A DNA stretch of 64,000 bases from Rhodococcus sp. ARC_M6 (GTDB lineage Bacteria; Actinomycetota; Actinomycetes; Mycobacteriales; Mycobacteriaceae): assembly GCF_022810305.1 (NCBI RefSeq), contig NZ_JALGQH010000003.1:124001-188000 (forward strand). Reading direction: 5' to 3'. Position 1 is the first letter of the stretch; every line of letters begins with the position of its first letter. The notes beneath the pieces were generated by a model that saw only the letters and a list, made by a program, of their open reading frames with translations, did not search any database and was not told the origin of the DNA. The position numbers were made by a program, and so were the translations under genes. Shown here piece after piece: positions 8,951 through 16,971 of the stretch.

Positions 8951-10378
8951 CTAATTGCCGTTTACCGGCAGGCGGCGTTTGCGCTTGAGGATCATCGGAC
9001 GACGCAGTGAGTCCACTCGAAGCAGGATGCGCGGGCGGCGGAGGGTGCGGGCCACCCATTCGCCGAGCGTGACGCCCGCAGCCAACGCACAGCCGATGCC
9101 GAACGCGGACAACAGTGCCGTCAAGCCCACCACTACCTGATCGTCGAGTAGCGAGTACAGGCCTTTGTACAGTGCCAGACCGGGAAGCAGTGGAGTGATG
9201 CCGGCAACCGCTACGACGAGCGGCGGTGTCAACGCCCGGCGGGCCATCAGACCGCCGGCGAGTCCGACGACGGTAGCGGCGATTGCCGCTGCGATCACGG
9301 GGCCGACATTGAGCGTCTGCACGAACACGGACACACCACTGCCCGCTGCACCGCCGAGGAATGCGGCCGTCAGGGCCCTCTTCTCCGCGTAGCAGGCCAG
9401 GGCATAGAACACGGACGCGAAAGCGCCCGAGAACATCAGAACGGGCAGTTGGGTAATCGGGAGAGCTTCGACGTTGATCGGCGGCAGCGTCGAACCGAGC
9501 AATCCGGTGACTCGCAGCGAAATGGCAACACCGGCAATAATGCCGCCGGTCATCATCACGACCTCGAAGAAACGTGCAACCGCGGTGATGGGTGCGCCCA
9601 TGATGGCGTCCTGCACCGAGCCCACCAACGACAGCCCTGAGAGCAGAACCACCACCCCAGCCGCGATGACCAACGACGGTCGGATGGTGATGCCTAACTG
9701 TTCTTGGAAGGTATAGAGGGTGGCGGCCGGCGCAGCGGCGATCAATCCGCCCATCACCTGTTGAAAGAAGAAGGGCAATCCGAAACGGTTCAGAACTCGA
9801 TTGACCCGGTCGATCACCATCGTCGTCAGGAATGAGACCGTGGCAACCAGGAGTCCGCCGCCGAGGAGCACGGATACCGACGCCGCCATGGCCGCCCACG
9901 CCAGCGTCGCGGTCCAGCGACTGTACGGGTGCGGTGCGGTCGTGATCGCAGTCAGTGCGTCGTGCGCCTGGCCGGGTGTGATGGCTTCGCGTCGAATACG
10001 GCGGGTCAGACGATCCACCGCAGCCAGACGAGTGAAGTCCATCGAGCGGTAGTGCACGATTCTCATCGTGCTTGCCGGCGGCCGCGTCTGACCGCGATAC
10101 GCGGACAGGACTATCGAGTTGTACGTGACATCGACATCGCATTGGGCCAGGCCATACGTCGCTGCAATGAACTGGACTTGCTCGGCGGTATCCATGGCCG
10201 CAGTTCCGGATGCGAGGAGTACCTCACCGACTCGCACCGCCAGATCGAGGACTTCTGCGACGACGGCGTCGTCGGTCAAGTCGATCGGTTGTAGCGGTGC
10301 GGGTGCTGAGGTGACAGTGTCGACAGTTGCCTGGCGGTGCCCGGTCAATCGGGTAAGGGCTTCGGTGAGTTTGGACAT
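8951..10378 (-). CDS. thrE: Threonine/serine exporter, ThrE family
   Basis: A 475-residue membrane protein of the ThrE family known from Corynebacterium glutamicum. The N-terminal 150 residues are soluble (VGEVLLASGTAAMDTAEQVQF, then DVDVTYNSIVLS), the hydrolase-like half of the family, and about ten transmembrane helices follow (residues 155-440) before a basic tail. ThrE exports threonine and serine using proton motive force. No convincing ribosome site precedes ATG 10378, so the start is less certain than the family. It is convergent with the mbtH-like gene and ends before a tRNA gene on the other strand. Confidence 0.9.
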   Translation of the reverse strand: MSKLTEALTRLTGHRQATVDTVTSAPAPLQPIDLTDDAVVAEVLDLAVRVGEVLLASGTAAMDTAEQVQFIAATYGLAQCDVDVTYNSIVLSAYRGQTRPPASTMRIVHYRSMDFTRLAAVDRLTRRIRREAITPGQAHDALTAITTAPHPYSRWTATLAWAAMAASVSVLLGGGLLVATVSFLTTMVIDRVNRVLNRFGLPFFFQQVMGGLIAAAPAATLYTFQEQLGITIRPSLVIAAGVVVLLSGLSLVGSVQDAIMGAPITAVARFFEVVMMTGGIIAGVAISLRVTGLLGSTLPPINVEALPITQLPVLMFSGAFASVFYALACYAEKRALTAAFLGGAAGSGVSVFVQTLNVGPVIAAAIAATVVGLAGGLMARRALTPPLVVAVAGITPLLPGLALYKGLYSLLDDQVVVGLTALLSAFGIGCALAAGVTLGEWVARTLRRPRILLRVDSLRRPMILKRKRRLPVNGN

Positions 10379-10517
10379 CAGGGGCGGCGGACTGCTCGCC
10401 GACTCCGGGGGGTACGCATGAGGGCAACGGTATCTAATGTGACCCGGGCGCGGCCACTGAGATGGCTTGGATATGATGGCTCCGCAAAGTTAGTTCGCGG
10501 CGACGCATCTAATTTTC

Positions 10518-10592
10518 GCCTCCTTAGCTCAGTGGTAGAGCACTCGCCTTGTAAGCGAAAGGTCGTCGGTTCAATCCCGACAGGAGGCTCCA
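10518..10592 (+). tRNA. tRNA-Thr (anticodon TGT)
   Basis: A 75-base cloverleaf. The acceptor arm GCCTCCT (10518-10524) pairs with AGGAGGC (10582-10588), with T discriminator and genome-encoded CCA. D-arm TTAGCTCAGTGGTAGAGCA and T-arm GTCGG-TTCAATC-CCGAC are standard. The anticodon loop CTTGTAA places TGT at 10550-10552. The outermost anticodon-stem pair is a C/A mismatch. Confidence 0.96.
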
Positions 10593-10595
10593 ATG

Positions 10596-10638
10596 AAGAG
10601 GGCATTCACCGGGCAGTGAGCCGGGTGGGTGCCCTCTT
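10596..10638 (+). terminator. Terminator after tRNA-Thr
   Basis: AAGAGGGCA (10596-10604) pairs with TGCCCTCTT (10630-10638) around a GC-rich inner hairpin and is followed by TTTGTG. It starts four bases after the tRNA CCA. Confidence 0.85.
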
Positions 10639-10752
10639 TTGTGTGCGAGAGCATCGGCTCGAAGGTCCGGATCGCATAGTGAAAGGCCGCCGGTTGCCTG
10701 AGCATCCGACGGCCTGTCTGAACCCTCTGGAAGGAATGATTCGGCTCCGACT

Positions 10753-11556
10753 CTAGTTGTCGGCCGATCGAGAGTCGAGGATTTCGGTCCCGGCGTGGCC
10801 CGCGCCGACAGTTGCGGCGATGTGCTGCTGTGCGATGACGCGAAGTTTGATGTTGCTCTTCTGTGACTCCTGAATGAGGATCGAGAAGGCATGATCGGCA
10901 TCGACGTGTCGGGTACCCATGATGATGCCCTTGGCTTGTTCGATGATTCCGCGGGATTCGAGGGCGAGTTCGAGGTCTGCCGCGCGCTTTCCGATCAGAG
11001 CCAGGCACTGTGAATTGCGCAGGGCGTAGGCCGCGGTGATGGCGAAGAGTTGGACCAGTGCGACATCGGCTGCGGTGAATCCGCGGTTGTTGCGGCTGTA
11101 AAGGTTCAAAGTTCCGAGGGGGCCATCGTGGCCGGGCAGAGGTACTGACAGGAAGCTCGAGATTCCGAAAGTTCTTGCTGCACTGAAAAAATGGGGCCAC
11201 CGACTGCTGGCTTCGTCAGAATGTGCATGTACGACAGATATCGAGTTTGCGGATGCCAGGGCGGGTCCCGTGCGGAGTTTGAATTGAATTGCGTCGACCG
11301 AATGGACGAGGCGATCGGTGGTGGCGATGGTGCGGTGAGTCGAATCGGATTCGGTGGCGGTGATGCCGGCCATGTGTGCGTCGTCGGCAAGGTTGACGGC
11401 GTGTTTGCAGAGTTGATCGAGGAAGTGTGTGGGCGGGTCGAGATGCGAATACAGTGACGACAATGCTTCGGATGTAGCATCCAACTTGGATGGAGAGGTG
11501 AAATATCTTGTGCTGGAAGCTATCCCGATGTTTCGATCGGGGTATTGAGGCATCAT
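10753..11556 (-). CDS. GAF-ANTAR domain RNA-binding antiterminator
   Basis: About 267 residues from ATG 11556. A GAF sensor domain (TGPALASANSISVVHAHS ... FLSVPLPGHDGPLGTLNLYS) precedes a C-terminal ANTAR domain with the diagnostic ESRGIIEQAKGIIMG and a following helical pair. ANTAR proteins bind dual hairpins in nascent RNA and prevent termination; the GAF part would sense a small ligand or redox state. The start is uncertain: AAGGAAGG lies about 12 bases before 11556, and ATGs at 11601 and 11616 lack a site. It is a single gene; the target RNA is not visible here. Confidence 0.86.
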   Translation of the reverse strand: MMPQYPDRNIGIASSTRYFTSPSKLDATSEALSSLYSHLDPPTHFLDQLCKHAVNLADDAHMAGITATESDSTHRTIATTDRLVHSVDAIQFKLRTGPALASANSISVVHAHSDEASSRWPHFFSAARTFGISSFLSVPLPGHDGPLGTLNLYSRNNRGFTAADVALVQLFAITAAYALRNSQCLALIGKRAADLELALESRGIIEQAKGIIMGTRHVDADHAFSILIQESQKSNIKLRVIAQQHIAATVGAGHAGTEILDSRSADN

Positions 11557-11910
11557 TGACTGGCTCACCCTTCCTTTCGTTCCGGCCTGTGTGTGGGCCA
11601 TTTGTCTATTGTGCACTAAAATAGCTGCCGCGCGGTATGTTCTTCGCGGAAGAGGTGGATTGTGGCAGAATCGGTTTCTATTGTTGTAAATCGTCGGAGC
11701 TGTATCGCAATTGTTATGTTTGATTCTGAATCAAAATGGGTAAGCAGCTGGGCTGCGCTAAATCTGTTGGGCTGCAACATATGAAGGTAAAGATGTGACT
11801 GTGGTCCAAGATTTCTCGGCAACTGCACGAACGTCGCCGATATGGCCTATTCTCAGCGCCAGCGCACAATCTTGTACGTCTAACCCGAAGACAGTAAAGG
11901 GGATACGACA
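11557..11910. other. AT-richer intergenic region between GAF-ANTAR gene and micropeptide
   Basis: No convincing protein gene; the short frames on the minus strand lack ribosome sites and have poor codon use. It contains a perfect inverted repeat TTTGATTC-T-GAATCAAA (11719-11735), a candidate operator, and the promoter region of the micropeptide at 11911. The stretch is clearly lower in GC than its surroundings. Confidence 0.5.
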
Positions 11911-12021
11911 ATGAACGGATTAATTGCCGCTCTGAACAGTGGTTTTACGCTCGGTCTGGCGAACACGATCCTGACTTTCGGTGGAATCATCATCAATCTC
12001 AATATCGTGATCAACAACTGA
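11911..12021 (+). CDS. 36-residue hydrophobic micropeptide
   Basis: A short frame beginning MNGLIAALNSGFTLGLANT and ending NLNIVINN, with an excellent ribosome site AAAGGGGA (11896-11903) seven bases before ATG. The whole peptide is apolar with Gly, Asn and Thr but no charged residue, enough for one membrane-spanning or surface-active segment. It is convergent with the decapeptide-repeat gene 18 bases downstream. No family was recognised. A toxin, membrane-complex subunit or surface-active peptide are possibilities; the ribosome site and codon use argue for real translation. Confidence 0.6.
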   Translation: MNGLIAALNSGFTLGLANTILTFGGIIINLNIVINN

Positions 12022-12039
12022 TCGCACGGATCGGATCTG

Positions 12040-12825
12040 TTATGCAGACTCGATCGGCAGGTCGGTTCCCGGGCGTTCGCCCTTTCCCTTGAGCCACCGA
12101 TTGGGGAGTTTGCCGGCGAGCTCGCCGAGGGGACCTACTGCCGCGCTGAGTATTTCGACGGTTTCCTGAAGTATTTCGATGCTTGCACTCATGCGTTCGA
12201 GGTTGGGTGCCAATGAGGTCAAGGTGTCGGAGAGTGCAACGATCTGGTCGAGGGGGCCGCCTTCGGCGATGAGTCGTTCGAATGCGCCGTTCTCGGCGAG
12301 TAGTGTCTCGAGGATTCCGTTTTCTGCGAGTGCGCGATCGATGACGCCGTTTTTGGCCGTCAATCGTTCGACTGCGCCGTCTTGCGCAGTCAGTCGCTCG
12401 AGCGGTCCATCTTCGGCCATCATTCGATCGAGGAGTCCGCCCGGTGCGAGAAGACGTTCCAACGCCCCGTCCTCGGCGAGTACTCGATCCAGTGGGCCGC
12501 CGGGGGCAAGAAGGCGTTCGAGTGTGCCGTCGGGAGCGGTTAACTTGTCGACCGGACCACCGGGTGCCAAGAGTCTGTCGAGCGGGCCACCGGAGGCGAG
12601 AGCCTGACCGATCGGCCGATCATCCGCAGTCAGGGAGGACAGCTGCTGAATCATCTGCAGGGGGCCGCGCGGACTCGCCAGGGACGCTGCGCCGACGGTG
12701 ACCGCACCGGGGTTGGTGACGACCATCCGCAGCGTTGTCACCGTAAGTTCGGCAATACCCAGGCTAATTTTTGTAGCAGCGATACCCGCCCGTAACGGGA
12801 GCTTGAGTATCTCGGCCAGGTTCAT
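12040..12825 (-). CDS. Protein with twelve tandem decapeptide repeats, unknown function
   Basis: A 261-residue protein. Residues 1-78 contain an apolar helix-rich segment (LRAGIAATKISLGIAELT). Residues 79-198 are twelve uninterrupted 10-residue repeats of the form [G/D/N]G-[P/A/V/I]-L-[D/E]-R-L-[L/T]-A-[P/E], for example GGPLDRLLAP and DGALERLLAP. A helical segment without repeats (199-240) and a charged tail follow. No signal peptide or catalytic motif is evident. The regular Gly turn plus eight-residue amphipathic stretch suggests a repetitive rod, solenoid or lipid/granule-binding surface. The family is not recognised. Confidence 0.85.
   Translation of the reverse strand: MNLAEILKLPLRAGIAATKISLGIAELTVTTLRMVVTNPGAVTVGAASLASPRGPLQMIQQLSSLTADDRPIGQALASGGPLDRLLAPGGPVDKLTAPDGTLERLLAPGGPLDRVLAEDGALERLLAPGGLLDRMMAEDGPLERLTAQDGAVERLTAKNGVIDRALAENGILETLLAENGAFERLIAEGGPLDQIVALSDTLTSLAPNLERMSASIEILQETVEILSAAVGPLGELAGKLPNRWLKGKGERPGTDLPIESA
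12232..12591 (-). repeat. 30-bp-period coding tandem repeat (12 units)
   Basis: This is the DNA encoding residues 79-198 of the repeat protein: twelve 30-base units with no insertion or deletion. They are diverged at the nucleotide level but keep the decapeptide register exactly, which indicates old duplications under protein-level selection. Confidence 0.85.
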
Positions 12826-12861
12826 AGATTAACTGTAATCGGTAACACACAAATACTGGAG

Positions 12862-13176
12862 CTAGTGCAGAACCTTCAGTCCGACCACTGCGCCGATGAT
12901 GACGAGGATCAACAGAACCTTCATGATCGAGGACGACTCGGTGCCGGTCAGCATGGCGTAGCCGACGGTCAGTGAGGCACCGATGCCGACCCAGACGGCA
13001 TACGCCGTGCCGATCGGCAGCGTGCGCATGGCATATGCGAGTCCGGCCATACTGACGATGAGGCCAAGGACAAACACCACAGTGGGTGCCAGCTTGCTGA
13101 ATCCTTCGGACTTACCCAGCGCGGTCGCCCACACGGCTTCGAACAAACCGGAAATGACGAGAACGATCCAAGCCAT
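12862..13176 (-). CDS. gdx: Guanidinium exporter Gdx (SugE-type SMR protein)
   Basis: A 104-residue, four-helix small multidrug resistance protein. The first helix WIVLVISGLFEAVWATALGK with the essential Glu, and the helix TLPIGTAYAVWVGIGA, match the SugE/Gdx branch rather than EmrE/QacE. Gdx proteins export guanidinium in exchange for protons as antiparallel dimers. ATG 13176 is preceded by GAGGAG (13185-13190). The leader carries a guanidine-III riboswitch, which independently supports the substrate assignment. Confidence 0.95.
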   Translation of the reverse strand: MAWIVLVISGLFEAVWATALGKSEGFSKLAPTVVFVLGLIVSMAGLAYAMRTLPIGTAYAVWVGIGASLTVGYAMLTGTESSSIMKVLLILVIIGAVVGLKVLH

Positions 13177-13191
13177 GACAAAAACTCCTCA

Positions 13192-13232
13192 GCACCGTCT
13201 TGTCGCTGGCCGGGTACGGTGCGCTCGTCCGG
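13192..13232 (-). promoter_or_regulatory. Guanidine-III riboswitch controlling gdx
   Basis: The 41-base leader segment, read on the minus strand, begins CCGGACGAGCGCACCGT, continues ACCCGGCCAGCGACAAG and ends ACGGTGC. As I recall the guanidine-III aptamer (the Thermobifida fusca structure), this is nearly identical, including the ACGAG, ACCCGG and GACAAGACGG blocks that build the pseudoknot and ligand pocket. The 3' arm ACGGTGC pairs with GCACCGT and ends two bases before the GAGGAG ribosome site of gdx. Ligand-dependent folding could therefore control access to the ribosome site; the direction is inferred. Confidence 0.92.
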
Positions 13233-13381
13233 ATGTCATTCTCGACGTTCCTCCACGATAGCAACAGAGCTGGCCTTGTCAGTCAATGCAAGTGGTCAGA
13301 TCGGTCACCCTGGGCTGGGCTCACAGGAACCTCCCAGGGAATGCACAGTGCGAATCCAGTGGGAGGGGAGAAGATGGGCCT

Positions 13382-14089
13382 GTGACCGACAAGACCGTTG
13401 AAGCCAGAATTCTCGTCGTCGACGACGAACCCACCATCGTGGAGTTGCTCTCCGTGAGCCTCCGCTTTCAAGGATTCGAGGTAGCCACCGCATCGGGTGG
13501 CGCCGAGGGGCTCGACGTGGCGCGGGGGTTCCGCCCCGACGCCGTCATCCTGGACGTGATGATGCCGGGAATGGACGGCTTCGGTCTGCTCCGCCGCCTA
13601 CGCGCGGACGGAGTGGACGCTCCGGTTCTCTTTCTCACGGCGAAGGATGCCCTTGATGACAAGATCACCGGACTCACACTCGGCGCCGACGACTATGTGA
13701 CCAAGCCTTTCAGTCTCGAAGAGGTAGTGACCAGACTGCGGGTAATCCTGCGGCGGGCGGGACGGGGCGTCGCGCCGCAGCAGTCGGCTCGGGTGAAATT
13801 TGCAGACATCGAACTCGACGACGATACGCGCGAGGTGTGGAAGGGCGGCGAACTTGTGTCGCTCTCACCGACCGAGTTCACGCTGCTGCGGTACTTCATG
13901 GTCAACGCCGGAACAGTGCTGAGTAAGCCGCGAATTCTCGATCACGTCTGGAATTACGACTTCGGTGGTGAGGTCGGTGTGGTCGAGTCTTATGTTTCCT
14001 ACCTACGACGAAAAGTCGATACCGGTGAGACGCCGTTGATTCATACCTTGCGCGGTGTCGGTTACGTGATGCGTGAACCCAGACGATGA
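13382..14089 (+). CDS. phoP: PhoP-type response regulator
   Basis: A 235-residue OmpR-family regulator: receiver domain with DDE near the N-terminus, phospho-acceptor Asp58 (AVILDVMMPG), LFLTAKD and KPFS, then a winged-helix DNA-binding domain (LSPTEFTLLRYF ... VVESYVSYLRRKVD). The order and wording match mycobacterial PhoP closely (IVELLSVSLRFQGFEV, MVNAGTVLSKPRILDHVW). PhoP controls envelope lipid, pH and phosphate-linked genes in mycobacteria. GTG 13382 is the chosen start; the frame is open upstream without support. It overlaps the kinase gene by ATGA. Confidence 0.93.
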   Translation: MTDKTVEARILVVDDEPTIVELLSVSLRFQGFEVATASGGAEGLDVARGFRPDAVILDVMMPGMDGFGLLRRLRADGVDAPVLFLTAKDALDDKITGLTLGADDYVTKPFSLEEVVTRLRVILRRAGRGVAPQQSARVKFADIELDDDTREVWKGGELVSLSPTEFTLLRYFMVNAGTVLSKPRILDHVWNYDFGGEVGVVESYVSYLRRKVDTGETPLIHTLRGVGYVMREPRR

Positions 14090-15540
14090 CCACGAACTCG
14101 CAATCCGAAAAGTCCTCTTCGAGAAGGCTTTTCCGATTGCATGGGCTTCCGCTCCGTTTCACGCTCGTAGCCGCCCTGCTGGTGTTGGCTGGTCTCGGTT
14201 TGCTTGCCTCGGGAGTTGCGGTGACGTCCGCGCTCGAGAACTCGTTGACACAACGCACCGACAAGACGCTGTACGAGGCAATCGACGGTTGGGCGAAGCC
14301 GCGTTCGCGAGATGTCCAGCCCCCCAGCGATGTCGGGCCAAATACCAGACCGCCAAGTCCGTTTTTCGTCCGAACTGTGACTGCTGACGGACGCATCATC
14401 ATTCTCAACGATCAACCGTCGACGCGGACTGAGCCCGACTTGTCCGTCGATTCGACAAACGGTCCGGTTACTACCGGGTCGAACGACGGTTCCGATGTGC
14501 AGTGGCGTGTGCTGACAACCGTGAGGGACGGAACGACCACAACAATTGCGGTACGCCTCACGGATATCGAGCAAACCGTCGACGATTTGATCAGGCTTCA
14601 ATTCGGCATCGGCATCGTGGTGTTGCTCGTGCTCGGCGGGGGTGCCTACTTTGTCGTCGGTCGGAGTCTGCGACCGCTCGTGGAAGTCGAGGAAACCGCA
14701 GCAGCTATTGCCGCCGGCGATCTGCATCGGCGTGTCCCGGAATGGGACGATCGTACAGAAGTTGGACGATTGTCGGTGGCGCTCAACGGAATGCTGACTC
14801 AAATCCAGAGTGCATTCTCCTCGACAGAGGCTTCGGAGGAATCGGCGCGACGATCGGAAGAGAAGATGCGTCGGTTTGTCGGTGACGCCAGCCACGAGTT
14901 GCGAACCCCACTCACCACGATTCGCGGATTCGCCGAGTTGTATCGCCAAGGAGCTATGACGGACACGGCAACGCTGATGAATCGCATCGAAGGTGAGGCG
15001 TCGCGGATGGGTCTGCTGGTCGAAGACCTCTTGATGCTCGCCAGGCTCGACGAGCAGCGGCCTCTAGAGAAGGGGCAGGTGGATCTCCTTGCCGTTGCAG
15101 CAGATTCGGTTCAGGCTGCCCGGGCGATTGCCCCGGACAGAACGGTCACGTTGCAGATGGCCGGAGGCCCCGGCACCCCTGAAGTGATCGGTGACGAAGC
15201 GCGCCTTCGGCAGATCGTCGCAAATCTTGTCGGCAACGCAATCAAACACACGCCACCTGATGCCGAGATCACCATCCGATTGGGTACAACCGAAAGCAAT
15301 GCCGTGATCGAAGTTTCGGATACCGGACATGGTTTGAGCGAGGAAGATGCTTCCCGAATCTTCGAGAGATTCTATCGGGCAGACACTTCTCGCACACGAG
15401 AGACCGGCGGAGCAGGTCTAGGGTTGTCCATCGTGTCGGCTTTGGTTGCGGCTCACCAAGGAACGGTAACCGTGACGAGTCGACCCGGAGAGGGAGCGAC
15501 ATTCCGCGTTGAACTGCCACGCGACGGGCATGACGATTGA
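14086..15540 (+). CDS. phoR: PhoR-type sensor histidine kinase
   Basis: A 484-residue membrane kinase: helix 1 (about 28-52), extracytoplasmic sensor (53-165), helix 2 (about 168-190), HAMP, a dimerisation domain with His270 in DASHELRTPLTTIRGFAELYRQG, and a catalytic domain with N-box NLVGNAIKHTP, DTGHG and GGAGLGLSIV. The HAMP and H-box wording parallels M. tuberculosis PhoR. It is coupled to phoP by a four-base overlap and should phosphorylate Asp58 of that protein. The sensor loop, where such orthologues differ most, gives no ligand clue. Confidence 0.93.
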   Translation: MTTNSQSEKSSSRRLFRLHGLPLRFTLVAALLVLAGLGLLASGVAVTSALENSLTQRTDKTLYEAIDGWAKPRSRDVQPPSDVGPNTRPPSPFFVRTVTADGRIIILNDQPSTRTEPDLSVDSTNGPVTTGSNDGSDVQWRVLTTVRDGTTTTIAVRLTDIEQTVDDLIRLQFGIGIVVLLVLGGGAYFVVGRSLRPLVEVEETAAAIAAGDLHRRVPEWDDRTEVGRLSVALNGMLTQIQSAFSSTEASEESARRSEEKMRRFVGDASHELRTPLTTIRGFAELYRQGAMTDTATLMNRIEGEASRMGLLVEDLLMLARLDEQRPLEKGQVDLLAVAADSVQAARAIAPDRTVTLQMAGGPGTPEVIGDEARLRQIVANLVGNAIKHTPPDAEITIRLGTTESNAVIEVSDTGHGLSEEDASRIFERFYRADTSRTRETGGAGLGLSIVSALVAAHQGTVTVTSRPGEGATFRVELPRDGHDD

Positions 15541-15606
15541 TCAGTTCATCGCCGGAAAGATCGTCGGTTACTTGTCGGTAGACGGCGAACTTCCGGCGAC
15601 GAAACT

Positions 15607-16242
15607 TCAGGCTGCGTAGGAATCGAGTCGGGTTCGAACAATTGCGTCGATGTCGTTGCGGCGCTTGTCCGACACCACACCGGCAAGAAGTAACGCAAAT
15701 AGTTCGTCGACGCGTTCGTCGAGGTCGGCTCGTCGGGTCAAGATATTCGAGATCAGTTGCACACCCATGAAAGTTGACGTGATGACGCGACCCATCGCTT
15801 CCGGAGTGATCTCGGCGCGGATGTCACCCTGGCGTTGAGCGATTTCCGACAGTCGTTGCAGTTCTCGAATCCAGCTGAGATACGGATCGAGTTGCCCGTC
15901 AGTCGCGTTGAGTTCCAGAGTGAGTCGAATGCCGGCGCGTACTACAGGATCGGAGGTCAACTGCCGAGCGATTTCGTTGCAGACCATGATGACCTGCTCC
16001 AGCGCCGGTGCTCCCGTGGCGGCCACGTCGGTGAACGACGCGAGAGATATCCGATGCTGCTCTTCGATGATGGCCTGGGCCAAGTCATCTTTGGAAGAGA
16101 AATGAAAGTAGACCGCGCCCTTGGTCATCCGCGATGCCGACACGATGTCATTCATGCTGGTACTGCCGTATCCAGTAATTTCGAACCGGTCAGCCGCACC
16201 ACGGAGAATCTGTTGGCGACTGATTTTGGCACGTTCCTGCAT
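15607..16242 (-). CDS. TetR-family regulator, gamma-butyrolactone-receptor-like
   Basis: About 211 residues from ATG 16242. The N-terminal HTH (RQQILRGAADRFEITGYGSTS ... MTKGAVYFHFSSKDDLAQ) has the wording of the ArpA/ScbR branch of TetR regulators, which often sense gamma-butyrolactones or antibiotics. The C-terminal ligand domain is generic. No butyrolactone synthase is nearby, so the ligand is open. The frame is open to 16401, but GGAGGAAACGGA lies just before 16242 and the HTH would otherwise be displaced. It is convergent with phoR; no operator was recognised. Confidence 0.83.
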   Translation of the reverse strand: MQERAKISRQQILRGAADRFEITGYGSTSMNDIVSASRMTKGAVYFHFSSKDDLAQAIIEEQHRISLASFTDVAATGAPALEQVIMVCNEIARQLTSDPVVRAGIRLTLELNATDGQLDPYLSWIRELQRLSEIAQRQGDIRAEITPEAMGRVITSTFMGVQLISNILTRRADLDERVDELFALLLAGVVSDKRRNDIDAIVRTRLDSYAA

Positions 16243-16453
16243 TTGGTTCCGTTTCCTCCGAGTGATCCCCGACTGATGCCCGTTGGGCCTTTGGTCCTTC
16301 GACCAGTGCCCAACGGTAGCAGCGAAACTCGTTGTTGTGCGACTGCGGAAACGGACTGTTCGGAATGTGGATTGGCTGGTCATGGTCGGTGAGCGAGACA
16401 AAATGGACCGTCGCGACTTCGGAGAGATTACGCCGGGCGTTCTCAGCTAACCG

Positions 16454-16882
16454 TCAGCGCGTCGAGACTTTGCTCGCGTGACCGAGTTCCCCGAGTGCAG
16501 CCTTGAGTCGTGATTGTGCGTCTTCGAGAGACTCTGCAGACGGCGACGGATCCGCGCCACTGATGTCGAAATTGCCCATGTCATAAGCCGGAAAAACATG
16601 GACATGCAGATGTGGAACTTCCAGCCCGGCGATCAGAAGTCCCGCGCGGGGCGCGTTGAAGGCCTTGCGCACGGCCTGCCCCATCGTGCGGGCAACCGAG
16701 GTGACTTTGGCGAAGAGTCCAGGATCGACGTCCTGCCACTGATCGACCTCGGCGCGCGGAACCACCAGTACGTGGCCCTGCGTGACCGGAGCGATCGTGA
16801 GAAAGGCTACGACGTCATCGTCTTCCCATACGAAACGTCCTGGTATATCTCCGTTGATGATGGCGCTGAAGACTGAAGGCAT
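16454..16882 (-). CDS. HIT-family nucleotide hydrolase/transferase
   Basis: A 142-residue HIT protein with the histidine triad HLHVHVFP near residue 98 and an N-terminal [20 protein letters not shown] typical of Hint/HIT enzymes acting on nucleoside monophosphate adducts. Translation is placed at ATG 16882, which gives the usual family N-terminus; a long upstream frame overlaps the divergent glycosyltransferase gene and is rejected. The C-terminal 30 residues extend past the triad, as in other actinobacterial members. The physiological substrate is unknown. Confidence 0.88.
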   Translation of the reverse strand: MPSVFSAIINGDIPGRFVWEDDDVVAFLTIAPVTQGHVLVVPRAEVDQWQDVDPGLFAKVTSVARTMGQAVRKAFNAPRAGLLIAGLEVPHLHVHVFPAYDMGNFDISGADPSPSAESLEDAQSRLKAALGELGHASKVSTR

Positions 16883-16971
16883 ACCTCGAAGGTTATCCCG
16901 CACAGTGGTTGCCAGGAAACTCCCAGTCTGTATCCAGAGTGGCCGAAGCCTGTCGGTCAATCCTGGGACGC

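Noticed and set aside
8646-10142. 498-residue open frame on the minus strand in the ThrE region
   Set aside because: It is a shadow of the thrE frame: Arg/His/Gly-rich composition with no domain, and it also crosses the mbtH-like gene and a terminator.
10518-10592. tRNA-Thr as an integration site for a mobile element
   Set aside because: No integrase gene and no second copy of the tRNA 3' end was noticed nearby.
13192-13222. Simple hairpin attenuator before gdx
   Set aside because: The arms are part of the larger guanidine-III aptamer, which explains the conserved single-stranded blocks as well.
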